A DNA stretch of 64,000 nt from Massilia pinisoli (lineage in GTDB: Bacteria; Pseudomonadota; Gammaproteobacteria; Burkholderiales; Burkholderiaceae_D), in contig NZ_JANUGW010000002.1 in NCBI RefSeq assembly GCF_024753285.1, forward strand, positions 186,001 to 250,000, given 5' to 3'. A program made the position numbers and the translations under genes. The notes under the pieces were generated by a model. It saw only the letters and a list, made by a program, of their open reading frames with translations, was not told where the DNA came from and did no database searches. This document shows positions 1 to 7,748 of this stretch, in pieces; position 1 is the first letter of the stretch; the number at the start of each line of letters is the position of its first letter.

Positions 1-193
1 TGCGCAGCAGCGCGACCGGCGAGCCCAGCCCGTAGCTCTGCAGCGCGCGTGAACTGTCGCTCTGCGCTTCCGTCACGGCGAGCGTGCCGAGCGGACGGTC
101 GCAATGCTCCACCTTGGAACTGGTTTCCTGCGCGTGCAGGCTGGCGCTGCCGGCGAGCAGGGCGGCAATGATCGATACCCGGATTGGTTTCAT
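1..193 (-). CDS. CsgG/HfaB-like exported protein, N-terminal part
   Basis: Only the first 64 codons are in the window; the gene runs off the left edge. The start is the ATG at 193-191, preceded on the minus strand by a GAGGG-type ribosome site. The protein opens with a short basic stretch and a hydrophobic core ending in SLHAQ, a typical signal peptide. It continues with CDRPLGTLAVTEAQSD and then a YGLGSP segment. These resemble the start of CsgG/HfaB-family lipoprotein-like exported proteins as I remember them, but there is no lipobox cysteine and the core domain is missing. Export is well supported; the family name is tentative. Confidence 0.5.
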   Translation of the reverse strand, partial: MKPIRVSIIAALLAGSASLHAQETSSKVEHCDRPLGTLAVTEAQSDSSRALQSYGLGSPVALLR

Positions 194-202
194 GACCCTC
201 GA

Positions 203-225
203 TTGTGAACAAATGTTGTGAACAA
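203..225. promoter_or_regulatory. Two direct copies of a palindromic decamer ahead of the CsgG-like gene
   Basis: The decamer TTGTGAACAA occurs at 203-212 and again at 216-225, so the copies start 13 bp apart. Each is nearly its own reverse complement (TTGT and ACAA arms around a GA centre). They lie 10-32 nt upstream of the start codon at 193, within the leader or promoter of that gene. Paired palindromes one turn apart suggest an operator for a dimeric regulator. Which regulator is unknown. Confidence 0.4.
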
Positions 226-363
226 TTGCACTGTGCGAATCGTCATTGACGAAGCGCAACAAGCGTGCAACGAGTTTGTTCATTTTACAATCTTGAATCG
301 AAGGCAATCTCACCAATACTCACATTGATGCGATTGCGACACACATTTCGGTGGCGTGTAGGC

Positions 364-416
364 GCGCCGGGCGCCGCCGCGCCGGGCGCCGCTGCGCCGG
401 GCGCCGCTGCGCCGGG
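364..416. repeat. 15-bp GC tandem repeat, about 3.5 copies
   Basis: The unit GCGCCGGGCGCCGCT is repeated at 364-378 (last base C), 379-393 and 394-408, with a partial copy to 416. It lies just beyond the stop codon of the erythromycin-esterase-like gene. GCGCC and GGCGC are mutually complementary, so transcripts would fold into strong hairpins, and the tract may act as a 3' structure for that gene. The rest of the 194-460 gap shows no gene. Confidence 0.7.
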
Positions 417-460
417 GCGGCGCGACGGTCGCGGTTCGTGGGGATTGCCGGGCCAGGTGG

Positions 461-1795
461 TCAGATGCCCGTCGGGTACGTCTCCGGTGGTTCTTCCGCA
501 TGCCAGCCGCCGCCCGCGTCCAGCGGTCGCACGGCCGTCGTGTGGTCGATGTGGATGACGGCGTCGAATTGGCGCGCCATCTCGGCCGCGAAATAATGGC
601 TGCGGCGTTCCGTGCGCGGCAGGTAGATGACGCCGATGGCTCGCTCGAGCCGGCGTTCCAGCATGGTCTGGCGGACGGCGCTGTCGCTGGCGCCGTCGCG
701 CAGCGGCAGCAGGAAGCGGGGCAGGCCCGTCTCGTGCAACAATTCCTCGTAGCTGCCCTGCATGCCGGGCCGCACGCGCTTGTGCTCGGCCGGCGCATCC
801 CATTCGGACGCGGCCGTCACAAAGCCGTCGAACGTGGAAAAGCCGATCAGGCGCGTCTGCCCGTCGTATTCCTTGCGCGCGAGTTCGCCGACGTTCCATT
901 CGCCCATCTCGCCCATTTCCGTCGCGCGCGCGTCGCCGATGTGGGAGTTGTGTTCCCAGACGACGATCTTGGCCGGCTCGCCGTCCTTCGACAGGTGATG
1001 GGCGAGCGCGTCCAGGGTTTCCGCCATATGACTGTCGCGCAAATTCCAGGATGACACGCGGCCCCGGAACATCGTCCGGTAGTATTCCTCGGCATTCTTG
1101 ACGAGGCGGGCGTTCTGCTGCGCATAGAAATACGCTTCCTCGTCGCCGTCGCGGTACATGTAGTCGGCGGCGCGCTGCTGCAGTTGGCGCAACTGTTCGA
1201 TAACGCCTTCCTCGCACGATGCGGACAAGTCGAGGCTCGCCGTGTAGCCGTAGTGCTGGCTGTCTTCGTGGTAGTGGTCGAAGCAGGCATAGCGTTCGCG
1301 CGCCTGGCGCGCTGCCTGCGGATCGACTTCGTCGAGATAGCGCAGCACTTCCTCGATCGACGTGAACATGCTGTACAGGTCGAGCCCGTAGAAGCCGACT
1401 GGCCGGTGGGCGGCGCGCGCGTTGCGGTGGTGCAGCCAGGTGACGAAGGCCGCAACGTCCGTGTTCCGCCACATCCAGTTGGGAAAGCGCTTGAAGCCGG
1501 ACAGCGCTTCGTTCGCATCGCGGTCGTCCCCGCGCCCGCGCACGTAGCGGTTGACGCGATAGGCGTCCGGCCAGTCGGCCTCGACGGCCACGGCATGAAA
1601 GCCCTTGTCCTCGATCAGGCGCCGGGTGATGCGCGCCCGCTCCGCGTAGAACTCGTGCGTGCCGTGCGTCGCCTCGCCCAGCAGTACGAAGCGCGCATCG
1701 CCGACGAGGTCGAGCAGGGCGTCGTAGTCGCGCTCGCCCCCCGTCAGCGGACGGGCGGCGGCCCGGAGCGCGTTGATCGTGTGCGCGGTTGCCAT
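461..1795 (-). CDS. Erythromycin esterase family protein (Ere-like hydrolase)
   Basis: The protein has 444 residues from the ATG at 1795, chosen because it follows the upstream gene's stop by 7 nt and has GAGGAAG just before it; an in-frame ATG at 1828 would overlap that gene. Family hallmarks are LLGEATHGTHEFY near the N-terminus (catalytic His/Glu region), VEADWPDAYRVNRYVRG, and EHNSHIGDARAT in the middle. The Ere fold hydrolyses macrolide lactones in the few resistance members, but most chromosomal homologues have unknown substrates. It closes a run with the SRPBCC, phosphoribosyltransferase and Hsp20 genes, which points to a stress role rather than antibiotic resistance. It appears cytosolic. 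Confidence 0.85.
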   Translation of the reverse strand: MATAHTINALRAAARPLTGGERDYDALLDLVGDARFVLLGEATHGTHEFYAERARITRRLIEDKGFHAVAVEADWPDAYRVNRYVRGRGDDRDANEALSGFKRFPNWMWRNTDVAAFVTWLHHRNARAAHRPVGFYGLDLYSMFTSIEEVLRYLDEVDPQAARQARERYACFDHYHEDSQHYGYTASLDLSASCEEGVIEQLRQLQQRAADYMYRDGDEEAYFYAQQNARLVKNAEEYYRTMFRGRVSSWNLRDSHMAETLDALAHHLSKDGEPAKIVVWEHNSHIGDARATEMGEMGEWNVGELARKEYDGQTRLIGFSTFDGFVTAASEWDAPAEHKRVRPGMQGSYEELLHETGLPRFLLPLRDGASDSAVRQTMLERRLERAIGVIYLPRTERRSHYFAAEMARQFDAVIHIDHTTAVRPLDAGGGWHAEEPPETYPTGI

Positions 1796-1802
1796 GGCTT
1801 CC

Positions 1803-2975
1803 TCAGTGCAGCCAGCGGCTGCCGGCACGCGGCCGCGCCGCGTCGCGCGGGACGGCGCCCCGTTCGATGAACGCCTTCATGCGCGCGAGATCGTCGTCCA
1901 TCTGCGCCTTCGGATCGGACCCGAGCAACGTGGCGAGCCCGTGGCCGAGGGCGCCCGCCGGCGGCGTGTACGACATGCGCACGGTGACGCGCGTGCCGCC
2001 CCGGCGCGGTTCGAACTGGATCGAGCCGCTCTGCGGGATCTCGGCGCCGGCTTCGCTGCGCCAGGCGAGACGGTGCGGCCGGGTCTGCTCCGTGAGGACC
2101 GAATTCCATTCGAACTCGCTGCCGCCGGGGCCGCGTACGATCCAGTGCGAACGCCCGCGCCCGAGGTCGCGCACTTCGACCACGTGCGACATGAAGTGCG
2201 GGAAGTTCTCGTAATTGGTCCATACGTCGTACACGTCGTCCGGCGCCGCGTCGATGTCGATGGACTTGCTGAAGTCGATGGTCTGGTCCAGCCCGAGGCC
2301 GCGGCCGCGCAGCAGGCCGAGCAGCGATTGGTTCGTGGCGCCGCGGGCCAGCAGCGCGGCGCCGGCCAGGCCCAGCACGAGGGCCAGCGGCGAGCGCCGT
2401 GTCAGCGCGTACAACGCGAGCAGGCCACCGCCCGCGAGCGCCGAATTGCGGGCGGTGGGCGTCCACTCGTCGCCGGGGCCCGCGTGCAGCGCGTCGCGCA
2501 TGCGCGCGCGCAGGCCGCTCGTCGCATCGGCCAGCGCGTCGCTGGCCTTGTCGAGACCGTTGCCGACGGAGTGGCCATCATCGGGCAGCAAGCCACGTGC
2601 CTTGTCCGCGCCCGTTGCCATGGCGTCCTTCGCCTTGTCGATCCCGGCGTCGAGCGCGTCGCTGGCGGCACGGCCCATGCGTTCCAGCGCCGAGCCGGAC
2701 GTCGCGCCCGTGACGCGCGTCGCCGCCGTGTCGGCGAGGTTCGAGGCCCGCTCGCGCAACTCGTCGCCGACGGCGCCGATGCGCTCGCTCGCGCCGCGCC
2801 AGGCACTGCCCAGCGCGCCGGACGTGCGCGCGCCCGCATCGCGCACGGCTTGCGCCGACTGGGCCCGGCGGGCGCTGCCGCGGTCCGGGTCGAGCATGTA
2901 CATCAGCAGGGCGCCGGCCGCGGCGCCGCCCAGCCACTTCGCGATTTCATAGCCTGTGTCCGTCGTGTTTTTCAT
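1803..2975 (-). CDS. SRPBCC (cyclase/dehydrase-type) family protein with alanine-rich N-terminal region
   Basis: The product has 390 residues. A hydrophobic segment near residues 12-27 is followed by DPDRGSARR, as in YtxH-like envelope proteins, and then by a long Ala/Asp/Arg-rich helical stretch to about residue 165. A second hydrophobic segment lies near 185-212. From about residue 230 the sequence DFSKSIDIDAAPDDVYDVWTNYENFPHFM starts a START/SRPBCC lipid-binding-type domain (motif positions about 231-260) that runs to about 360. The ATG at 2975 has an excellent GGAGGAG ribosome site. It overlaps the 3' end of the phosphoribosyltransferase gene by 29 nt, so the two are probably co-translated. 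Ligand unknown. Confidence 0.75.
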   Translation of the reverse strand: MKNTTDTGYEIAKWLGGAAAGALLMYMLDPDRGSARRAQSAQAVRDAGARTSGALGSAWRGASERIGAVGDELRERASNLADTAATRVTGATSGSALERMGRAASDALDAGIDKAKDAMATGADKARGLLPDDGHSVGNGLDKASDALADATSGLRARMRDALHAGPGDEWTPTARNSALAGGGLLALYALTRRSPLALVLGLAGAALLARGATNQSLLGLLRGRGLGLDQTIDFSKSIDIDAAPDDVYDVWTNYENFPHFMSHVVEVRDLGRGRSHWIVRGPGGSEFEWNSVLTEQTRPHRLAWRSEAGAEIPQSGSIQFEPRRGGTRVTVRMSYTPPAGALGHGLATLLGSDPKAQMDDDLARMKAFIERGAVPRDAARPRAGSRWLH

Positions 2976-3666
2976 GGTTCGCTCCTCCGGTTGGTCTGGG
3001 CCCGGCCGCCGCCTCGTCGTGCCAGGCGGTGGCCAGCAAATCCTGCACTTCCTCGTCGCTGGTCTGGTCGAACGCGTCGTACCACTGGCCGACTGCGCGG
3101 AAGTGGAGCGGGGTCGACAGGCAGACGAAGTCGTCGACGCGCGCCTCGAGCGCGGCCGCCGTATCGGGCGGCGCGACGGGAATCGCGAGCACCAGCGTGC
3201 GCGGCCCCAGGCGGCGCGCCACTTCGATGGCGGCCAGCATCGTGGAGCCCGTCGCGACGCCGTCGTCCACGAGGATGGCGCTGCGTCCGGCGAGGTCGAG
3301 GGGCGGGCGGCCGCCGCGGTAGGCGCGCTCGCGCCGCTGCAGTTCGGCCAGTTCGCGCGCCGTGACGGCTTCCACGGCCTCGGGCGTGACGCCCATCAGG
3401 CCGGGCACGCCGGGCTGCAGCACGCGGACGCCGCCGTTGCCGACGGCGCCCACCGCGAACTCTTCGTGGCCCGGCATGCCGAGCTTGCGGACGATGAGGA
3501 TGTCGAGGGCGATGCCGAGCCGCTGCGCGATCGCGAACCCGACCGGCACGCCGCCACGCGGCAGCGCGAGCACGACGGCATCGGGCCGCCGCGCGTAGGT
3601 GCCGAGGCGCTTCGCCAGCTGGCGGCCGGCCTCGGTGCGGTTCTTGAATGGACGGTGATCGACCAT
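2947..3666 (-). CDS. Phosphoribosyltransferase family protein
   Basis: The product has 239 residues. The PRPP-binding signature SAILVDDGVATGSTMLAA lies in the middle of the protein, preceded by ALPRGGVPVGFAIA and the ILIVRKLGMPGHEEFAVGA stretch typical of the stress-associated COG1926 group. The start at 3666 has GGGAG upstream. I recall fusions of this domain to erythromycin-esterase-like domains in other bacteria, and here both domains sit in one gene run, so a joint function is plausible. The nucleobase substrate cannot be read from the sequence. Confidence 0.85.
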   Translation of the reverse strand: MVDHRPFKNRTEAGRQLAKRLGTYARRPDAVVLALPRGGVPVGFAIAQRLGIALDILIVRKLGMPGHEEFAVGAVGNGGVRVLQPGVPGLMGVTPEAVEAVTARELAELQRRERAYRGGRPPLDLAGRSAILVDDGVATGSTMLAAIEVARRLGPRTLVLAIPVAPPDTAAALEARVDDFVCLSTPLHFRAVGQWYDAFDQTSDEEVQDLLATAWHDEAAAGPRPTGGANHEKHDGHRL

Positions 3667-3764
3667 ATGCGCTGCTCCCGCGGTTCTCTGTCATGCTGCG
3701 GCGCGAGCGTGGCCGGGCGGCCCGCGGACCGCCGGACACGCCCGCAACGGCAGCGCGTTGCGGC

Positions 3765-4232
3765 TTACTGGATCGTCAGCTGGCGCGCCGTGCCGCCCTG
3801 TTTCTTGGGCAGCGACAGCATCAGGACGCCGTCCTCGAGGCGGGCCTGCGCATTGGCATCGTCGACCTCGGCGGGCAGCGTGAAGCTGCGCTGGTACTTG
3901 CGCGTCGAGCGCTCAGAATACACCACCTGTTCGCCCTGGCGCTGTTCGTTTGCCTGCTGGCATTCGCCCTCGATCGTGACGCGCTGGCCGTCGATCGAGA
4001 CGTGCACGTCGTCCTTCTTGACGCCCGGCAGCTCGGCTTTCACTTCGAAGGTTTTTTCCGTCTCGCTCACGTCCAGGCGGGGCATGCCGACGTCGTCGCC
4101 GGTCCAGCGGCCCTGGGCGAGCGGGGCGAAGAAATCCTGGAACATGTTCTCGACCATGCGGCCGAACTGGTCTTCCATGGCGCCGGGACGGAACGTGGAG
4201 AGCGGCGTCGTGCCTCTTCTGATCAGGTTCAT
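3765..4232 (-). CDS. Small heat-shock protein, Hsp20/alpha-crystallin family
   Basis: The product has 155 residues, a usual size. After a variable N-terminal arm, an alpha-crystallin domain begins at about residue 48 (DVSETEKTFEVKAELPGVKK) and ends near VLMLSLPKK, followed by a short tail with an I-x-x-like end (QLTIQ). Such proteins hold unfolding clients as ATP-independent oligomeric chaperones in the cytosol. The ribosome site is AGGGAGG. Upstream lie a heat-shock-type promoter and a structured leader, both listed separately. The gene heads the minus-strand stress block. Confidence 0.93.
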   Translation of the reverse strand: MNLIRRGTTPLSTFRPGAMEDQFGRMVENMFQDFFAPLAQGRWTGDDVGMPRLDVSETEKTFEVKAELPGVKKDDVHVSIDGQRVTIEGECQQANEQRQGEQVVYSERSTRKYQRSFTLPAEVDDANAQARLEDGVLMLSLPKKQGGTARQLTIQ

Positions 4233-4253
4233 GATAGACCTCCCTGTTGATCT

Positions 4254-4294
4254 AGGAATGACGTTCAGGAATGACGTCCGGCGACGCGCCGGAC
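4254..4294 (-). promoter_or_regulatory. Structured 5' leader of hsp20 (hairpin plus direct repeat)
   Basis: In the transcript direction, a perfect 8-bp stem (GTCCGGCG with CGCCGGAC, 4276-4294, three-base loop) is followed by two copies of an 11-bp direct repeat (AGGAATGACGT on the plus strand, 4254-4264 and 4267-4277). The last UUCCU can pair with the AGGGA of the Shine-Dalgarno across an 8-nt loop. Such an arrangement could work as an RNA thermometer. The function is inferred; the repeats and stem are direct observations. Confidence 0.45.
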
Positions 4295-4308
4295 GCCGTC
4301 ACTCCCAT

Positions 4309-4337
4309 TTATAGGGCGGTCGACAGGCGTTTGCAAG
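4309..4337 (-). promoter_or_regulatory. Heat-shock (sigma-32-type) promoter of hsp20
   Basis: Read on the minus strand, CTTGCAA (4337-4331) is followed after 14 nt by CCCTATAA (4316-4309). This is close to the sigma-32 pattern CTTGAA, N13-17, CCCCATNT. It lies about 80-105 nt upstream of the hsp20 start codon, leaving a structured leader. Confidence 0.6.
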
Positions 4338-4496
4338 TCGTGTCCCGATACGTGCGCGGGCACCCCGGCCGACGTTTGATCCCGGCCAGGTGGCGCATAA
4401 AAACGGGGAATTTCGCGAACCCGCGCGGGTCCATGACAGTGTGGGCGCGCGCCGTCCGTCCGGCGATCCGCATGACGCGGAAGGGGGCCGGCGGCG

Positions 4497-5339
4497 TCAG
4501 CCCAGGTTGCGGCGGTGAAAGCGCAGGTGGTCTTCGACGAAGGTGGAAATGAAGTAATAACCGTGGTCGTAGCCGGGATGGCGGCGCAGCTCGAGCGGCT
4601 GGCCGACGGCCCGGCAGGCGTCCTCGAACGCGTCGGGGTACAGCTGCTCGGCCAGGAATTTGTCGGCGAGGCCCTGGTCGATCAGGATCCCTTTCGGGAA
4701 CGGCGGTGCGTCGGCGGCCGCCATCAGCGCCGTCGCGTCGTACGCGTGCCATGTGTCGCGGTCCGGGCCCAGGTAGCCGCCGAACGCCTTCTCGCCCCAC
4801 GGGCAGCGGGACGGGGCGGCGATGGGCGCGAACGCGGACACGGAGCGGAACAGGGCAGGATTGCGCAGCGCGAGCATCAGCGCGCCGTGTCCGCCCATCG
4901 AGTGGCCAAAGATGCCCGTGCGGGCCGGGTCGGCGGGCAGGGTGGCCAGCACGAGCTCGCGCAGTTCGAGGATGTGGCTGTACATGCGGTAGTGCGTGGA
5001 CCACGGCGCGCGGGTGGCGTCGACGTAGAAACCGGCGCCGGCGCCGAAGTCCCAGCTGTCCGTCTCGCCCGGTACGCCGGCGCCGCGGGGGCTCGTGTCG
5101 GGCGCGACCAGGATCAGGCCTTCCTGCGCCGCCACCCGCTGGGCACCGGCCTTGGTCATGAACGTCTCTTCGGTGCAGGTCAGGCCGGCGAGGTAGAACA
5201 GCACGGGCAGGCGCTTGCCTTGCGCGCCGGGAGGGAGGTACACGGAATAACGCATCGGCAAGCCGATGGCGGCGGAATCGCAGCGGTAGAAGCGCTGGAT
5301 GCCGTCGAAGCAAGCGTGTTCACTGAGGAGTTCGGGCAT
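4497..5339 (-). CDS. fghA: S-formylglutathione hydrolase
   Basis: The product has 280 residues from the ATG at 5339, near the usual 275-285. It hydrolyses S-formylglutathione to formate and glutathione, the second step of glutathione-dependent formaldehyde detoxification. The nucleophile motif GHSMGGHGAL is clear, with LTCTEETFMTKAGAQ upstream, the acid in LIDQGLADKFL and the catalytic His in HPGYDHGYYF. Esterase D family, cytosolic. The formaldehyde dehydrogenase that normally accompanies it is not in the window. The 4339-4496 stretch beyond its stop contains no gene. Confidence 0.93.
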   Translation of the reverse strand: MPELLSEHACFDGIQRFYRCDSAAIGLPMRYSVYLPPGAQGKRLPVLFYLAGLTCTEETFMTKAGAQRVAAQEGLILVAPDTSPRGAGVPGETDSWDFGAGAGFYVDATRAPWSTHYRMYSHILELRELVLATLPADPARTGIFGHSMGGHGALMLALRNPALFRSVSAFAPIAAPSRCPWGEKAFGGYLGPDRDTWHAYDATALMAAADAPPFPKGILIDQGLADKFLAEQLYPDAFEDACRAVGQPLELRRHPGYDHGYYFISTFVEDHLRFHRRNLG

Positions 5340-5412
5340 GGCTCGGTCCGTCGGAGGATGGATGGTCAGAAACACAAGTATGCCCTGTCGGCGGGCGGGC
5401 CGGCAACGCGCT

Positions 5413-6090
5413 TCAGATCAGCCCGAGCGCGCCCAGCACGGCCCCGGCGGCCAGCAGCCACAGCAGGTGAATGCGGGTGCGCCAGATGACGAGGCAGCTG
5501 ACGATGACCGTTAGCCGCAGGGGCCATTGCGCCAGCAGGGCGCGCAGCGCATCGGCGCCTGGGCCCGCGGCGGCTGGCGCGTCGGCGACCGGTGTACCCG
5601 CCGCGATGCCGGCGCCGAGCGGTGGCGCGACGGCGGCCGCCGAGCTGGCCATGATCCACGCCGTCGACAGCAGAAGCGCGATGACGATGGGTGCCATGCC
5701 CTGCTTGAACGCGCGCACGGCGCGCAGGTCGCGGTTGCGGTGGCCCCAGCCGGCGACGGTGTACGTGATGACGGTCGACGGCGTCATGATGCCGACCATC
5801 GTCACGAGCACGCCGAACAGGGCGGCGGCCGTGCTGCCGGCGTTCATGCCGACGTGCCACCCCATCAGGGCGACGAACAGGACGTTCGGCCCCGGGGCCG
5901 CCTGGGCGAGGGCGATCGACTGGTTGAATTGTTCCTGGGTAAGCCAGTGGTGCTGCTCGACGAGGAAGCGGTGCATTTCCGACGTCGTCGAGATGGCGCC
6001 GCCGACCGACATCAGCGACAAGGTGAGGAAGTGGCCGAACAGGTTGAGCCAATCGGCCCAGTCCAGCGTGAGGTGGATGGGCATGGTCAT
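5413..6090 (-). CDS. chrA: Chromate transporter, second half-size CHR subunit
   Basis: The product has 225 residues with about six hydrophobic segments, one CHR domain. The hallmarks are VGGAIS near the start and AQAAPGPNVLFVALMGW (PGPN motif) after WLTQEQFNQ. The start ATG (6090) overlaps the stop of the preceding CHR gene as ATGA, indicating coupled translation. Short CHR proteins work as antiparallel pairs that export chromate, or related oxyanions, across the inner membrane. Substrate specificity is inferred from the family. Confidence 0.88.
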   Translation of the reverse strand: MTMPIHLTLDWADWLNLFGHFLTLSLMSVGGAISTTSEMHRFLVEQHHWLTQEQFNQSIALAQAAPGPNVLFVALMGWHVGMNAGSTAAALFGVLVTMVGIMTPSTVITYTVAGWGHRNRDLRAVRAFKQGMAPIVIALLLSTAWIMASSAAAVAPPLGAGIAAGTPVADAPAAAGPGADALRALLAQWPLRLTVIVSCLVIWRTRIHLLWLLAAGAVLGALGLI

Positions 6091-6689
6091 GGCTTCAGGC
6101 GGCGGTAGGTGAGGATGCAGCCCAGCCCGCCCAGGCCGCACAGCACCCAGGCAAGTGGAACTTTGAGGAGGCCGACGAGGATGAAGCCGGCAGCGGTGAT
6201 GGCCAAGCACCAGGACAGGGGCATCGGGTTTTTCTTGAGGGCGCTCACGAGGCGCAGGGCGGCAGCGGCGATGAGGCCGGCACACACGGCGGCCATGCCG
6301 TGCAGTGCGCCGGCCACCATGGGACTCGCGGCGAAACGGTCGTGCAACAGCTCGAGCGCGATGACGATGACGAGCGGTACGGCGAGCAGGCCGGCCAGCG
6401 CGGCGAGGGCGCCGGCGATGCCGAAGTAGCGGCCGCCGATCATCAGCGACAGGTTGACGACGTTCGGGCCCGGCATAATCTGGGCGACGGCCCAGTCTTC
6501 GATGAATTCTTCCTGCGTGAGCCAGCGCTTGCGGTCGACCACCTCCCGCTGGACGATGGCCAGCACGCCGCCGAAGCCCTGCAGGGCCAGGATCGTGAAC
6601 GAGATGAACAGGTCGGCGAGGGAGCGGGGACGGGGACGGTCGGCGTGGTCGGGATGGTCGGTACTGGCGGGGCGGGACGGTGCGTTCAT
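6087..6689 (-). CDS. chrA: Chromate transporter, first half-size CHR subunit
   Basis: The product has about 200 residues from the ATG at 6689. Its AGGG lies directly against this ATG, so another nearby start is possible. After a charged Pro/Asp/Arg-rich N-terminus, the CHR domain begins at LADLFISFTILALQGFGG and contains QIMPGPNVVNLSLMIGG. It forms a pair with the overlapping downstream gene. The two are clearly related yet diverged, as expected for heterodimeric short-chain CHR transporters. Confidence 0.85.
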   Translation of the reverse strand: MNAPSRPASTDHPDHADRPRPRSLADLFISFTILALQGFGGVLAIVQREVVDRKRWLTQEEFIEDWAVAQIMPGPNVVNLSLMIGGRYFGIAGALAALAGLLAVPLVIVIALELLHDRFAASPMVAGALHGMAAVCAGLIAAAALRLVSALKKNPMPLSWCLAITAAGFILVGLLKVPLAWVLCGLGGLGCILTYRRLKP

Positions 6690-6766
6690 CCCTCGATTAT
6701 CGCGCCGCCGCCGGGGTCTGTCCATGCGCGCCGGCGCGGGCCGGCGCGTGTACGTACGGGCGCGCG

Positions 6767-6943
6767 TCAGCCGCCGCCGATGCCCCGCATCACGCGGCCC
6801 GTGCCTTCGCACTCGGGGCAGGTCTTGCCGTCGGCCAGCTTGCCGCTGCCGCCGCACGTTTCGCACAGGTCTTCGCCGGCGCCTGGGGTGCCGGGTTCGG
6901 CTTCGTCGCCGGGTTTCATGTCGGGATCGGGCATCGCGCTCAT
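6767..6943 (-). CDS. Small protein with two CxxCxGxG zinc-type motifs
   Basis: The product has 58 residues from the ATG at 6943, which has AGGA upstream. An acidic, proline-rich first half is followed by CETCGGSG and CPECEGTG, two copies of the DnaJ-type cysteine-rich repeat, enough for one four-cysteine zinc site. No J-domain or other domain is present. Similar small molybdenum-cofactor-like or DnaJ-zinc-finger-like annotations exist, but the role is unknown. Confidence 0.65.
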   Translation of the reverse strand: MSAMPDPDMKPGDEAEPGTPGAGEDLCETCGGSGKLADGKTCPECEGTGRVMRGIGGG

Positions 6944-7148
6944 GGAGTCCTCATGGTGGATGGATGGCGGGACCATTCTAGGCGCAGCGGGGCGAAGACG
7001 GCGCACGGCGCGCCTGCCCGTCCTGCCGCTGTGTGCCGGAAATTTACGAAACCATGTGGATCGATATCAAATTAAGCTTGACTTTGGCTAAACCTGGGAA
7101 ATACTCGTTAGGCGGCAACCCATAATCCCATCAACGTCAGGAACTGCG

Positions 7149-7367
7149 ATGAACGAAGATTCTCTCGAGCTCGAAGACGGTCAGGCGACCGTTTCCTACC
7201 AGCGACGCGATGCGCAACAACAGGACATCGTCGACCTGGGCATTGCCCTGCAGCAGCGCAGCAATACGATGTCGGCCGTGGAATACCTGCGTTCGCAAAA
7301 CGTCGGCAATGACGTCATCGAACGGGTGCTCACGGAGCCGGGCCGCCGGCGTTCCTGGTGCCGTTGA
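7149..7367 (+). CDS. Small conserved-looking acidic protein, function unknown
   Basis: The product has 72 residues, starting at ATG 7149 with CAGGAA about 7 nt upstream. It is hydrophilic, with a glutamine-rich centre (RRDAQQQDIVDLGIALQQR) and a helical C-terminal half. No known domain is recognised. Its length, its ribosome site and its codon usage, which matches its neighbours, support a real gene. It is monocistronic, upstream of the helicase but separated from it by 380 nt. Confidence 0.55.
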   Translation: MNEDSLELEDGQATVSYQRRDAQQQDIVDLGIALQQRSNTMSAVEYLRSQNVGNDVIERVLTEPGRRRSWCR

Positions 7368-7498
7368 AGGAGGCCGGCTCAGCACTTATGCACAAAATTG
7401 CTTGATAACATCTTGCATATTTTTTCGATGTGTGCGCCGGCTGAGTTCGTAAACCCTTGATTTTGCGAAGGTTGGGAGGTGCCCACGCAACGGGCAAA

Positions 7499-7581
7499 TT
7501 GTTGAAAGCCGCATTCCTGCTTGGTTTTGCCATGTCAATAGGGTGCTTTTCCACAACCTTATGCACAGTTTTTGTGGATAT
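7499..7581 (+). repeat. DnaA-box module, copy A (upstream of helicase)
   Basis: This 83-nt stretch matches the 83-nt stretch at 10026-10108 at roughly two-thirds of positions without gaps. It contains TTTTCCACA (7547-7555), TTATGCACA (7559-7567, a consensus DnaA box TTATNCACA) and TGTGGATAT (7573-7581, an inverted box with one mismatch). One further TTATGCACA lies at 7386-7394. The remainder of the 7368-7748 gap has no gene. It could bind DnaA to titrate it or to regulate the helicase gene. Confidence 0.6.
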
Positions 7582-7748
7582 CTGAACAAGCTTTGCTAAT
7601 CATGCATCGATTCAGCCAGTGCGGGTGATGACTACACCCGCGCATGAGTCCGTGCGTCGCCGCTGACGTGGTTTTGCTACATCGACATCGCCCCTCTTGC
7701 TTTTAGATACTGGACAAATGTACAGTTGAGCACCAACGCCCAACCGCC

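Noticed and set aside
364..416. CRISPR-like array from the tandem repeat
   Set aside because: Units are contiguous, 15 bp and GC-only, with no spacers and no cas genes.
461..1795. Macrolide resistance gene
   Set aside because: The family is mostly chromosomal and of unknown substrate; no resistance context or mobile element is present.
7368..7748. Chromosomal origin because of the DnaA boxes
   Set aside because: No dnaA, dnaN, rpmH or AT-rich unwinding element is near, and a second module of the same type lies 2.5 kb away.
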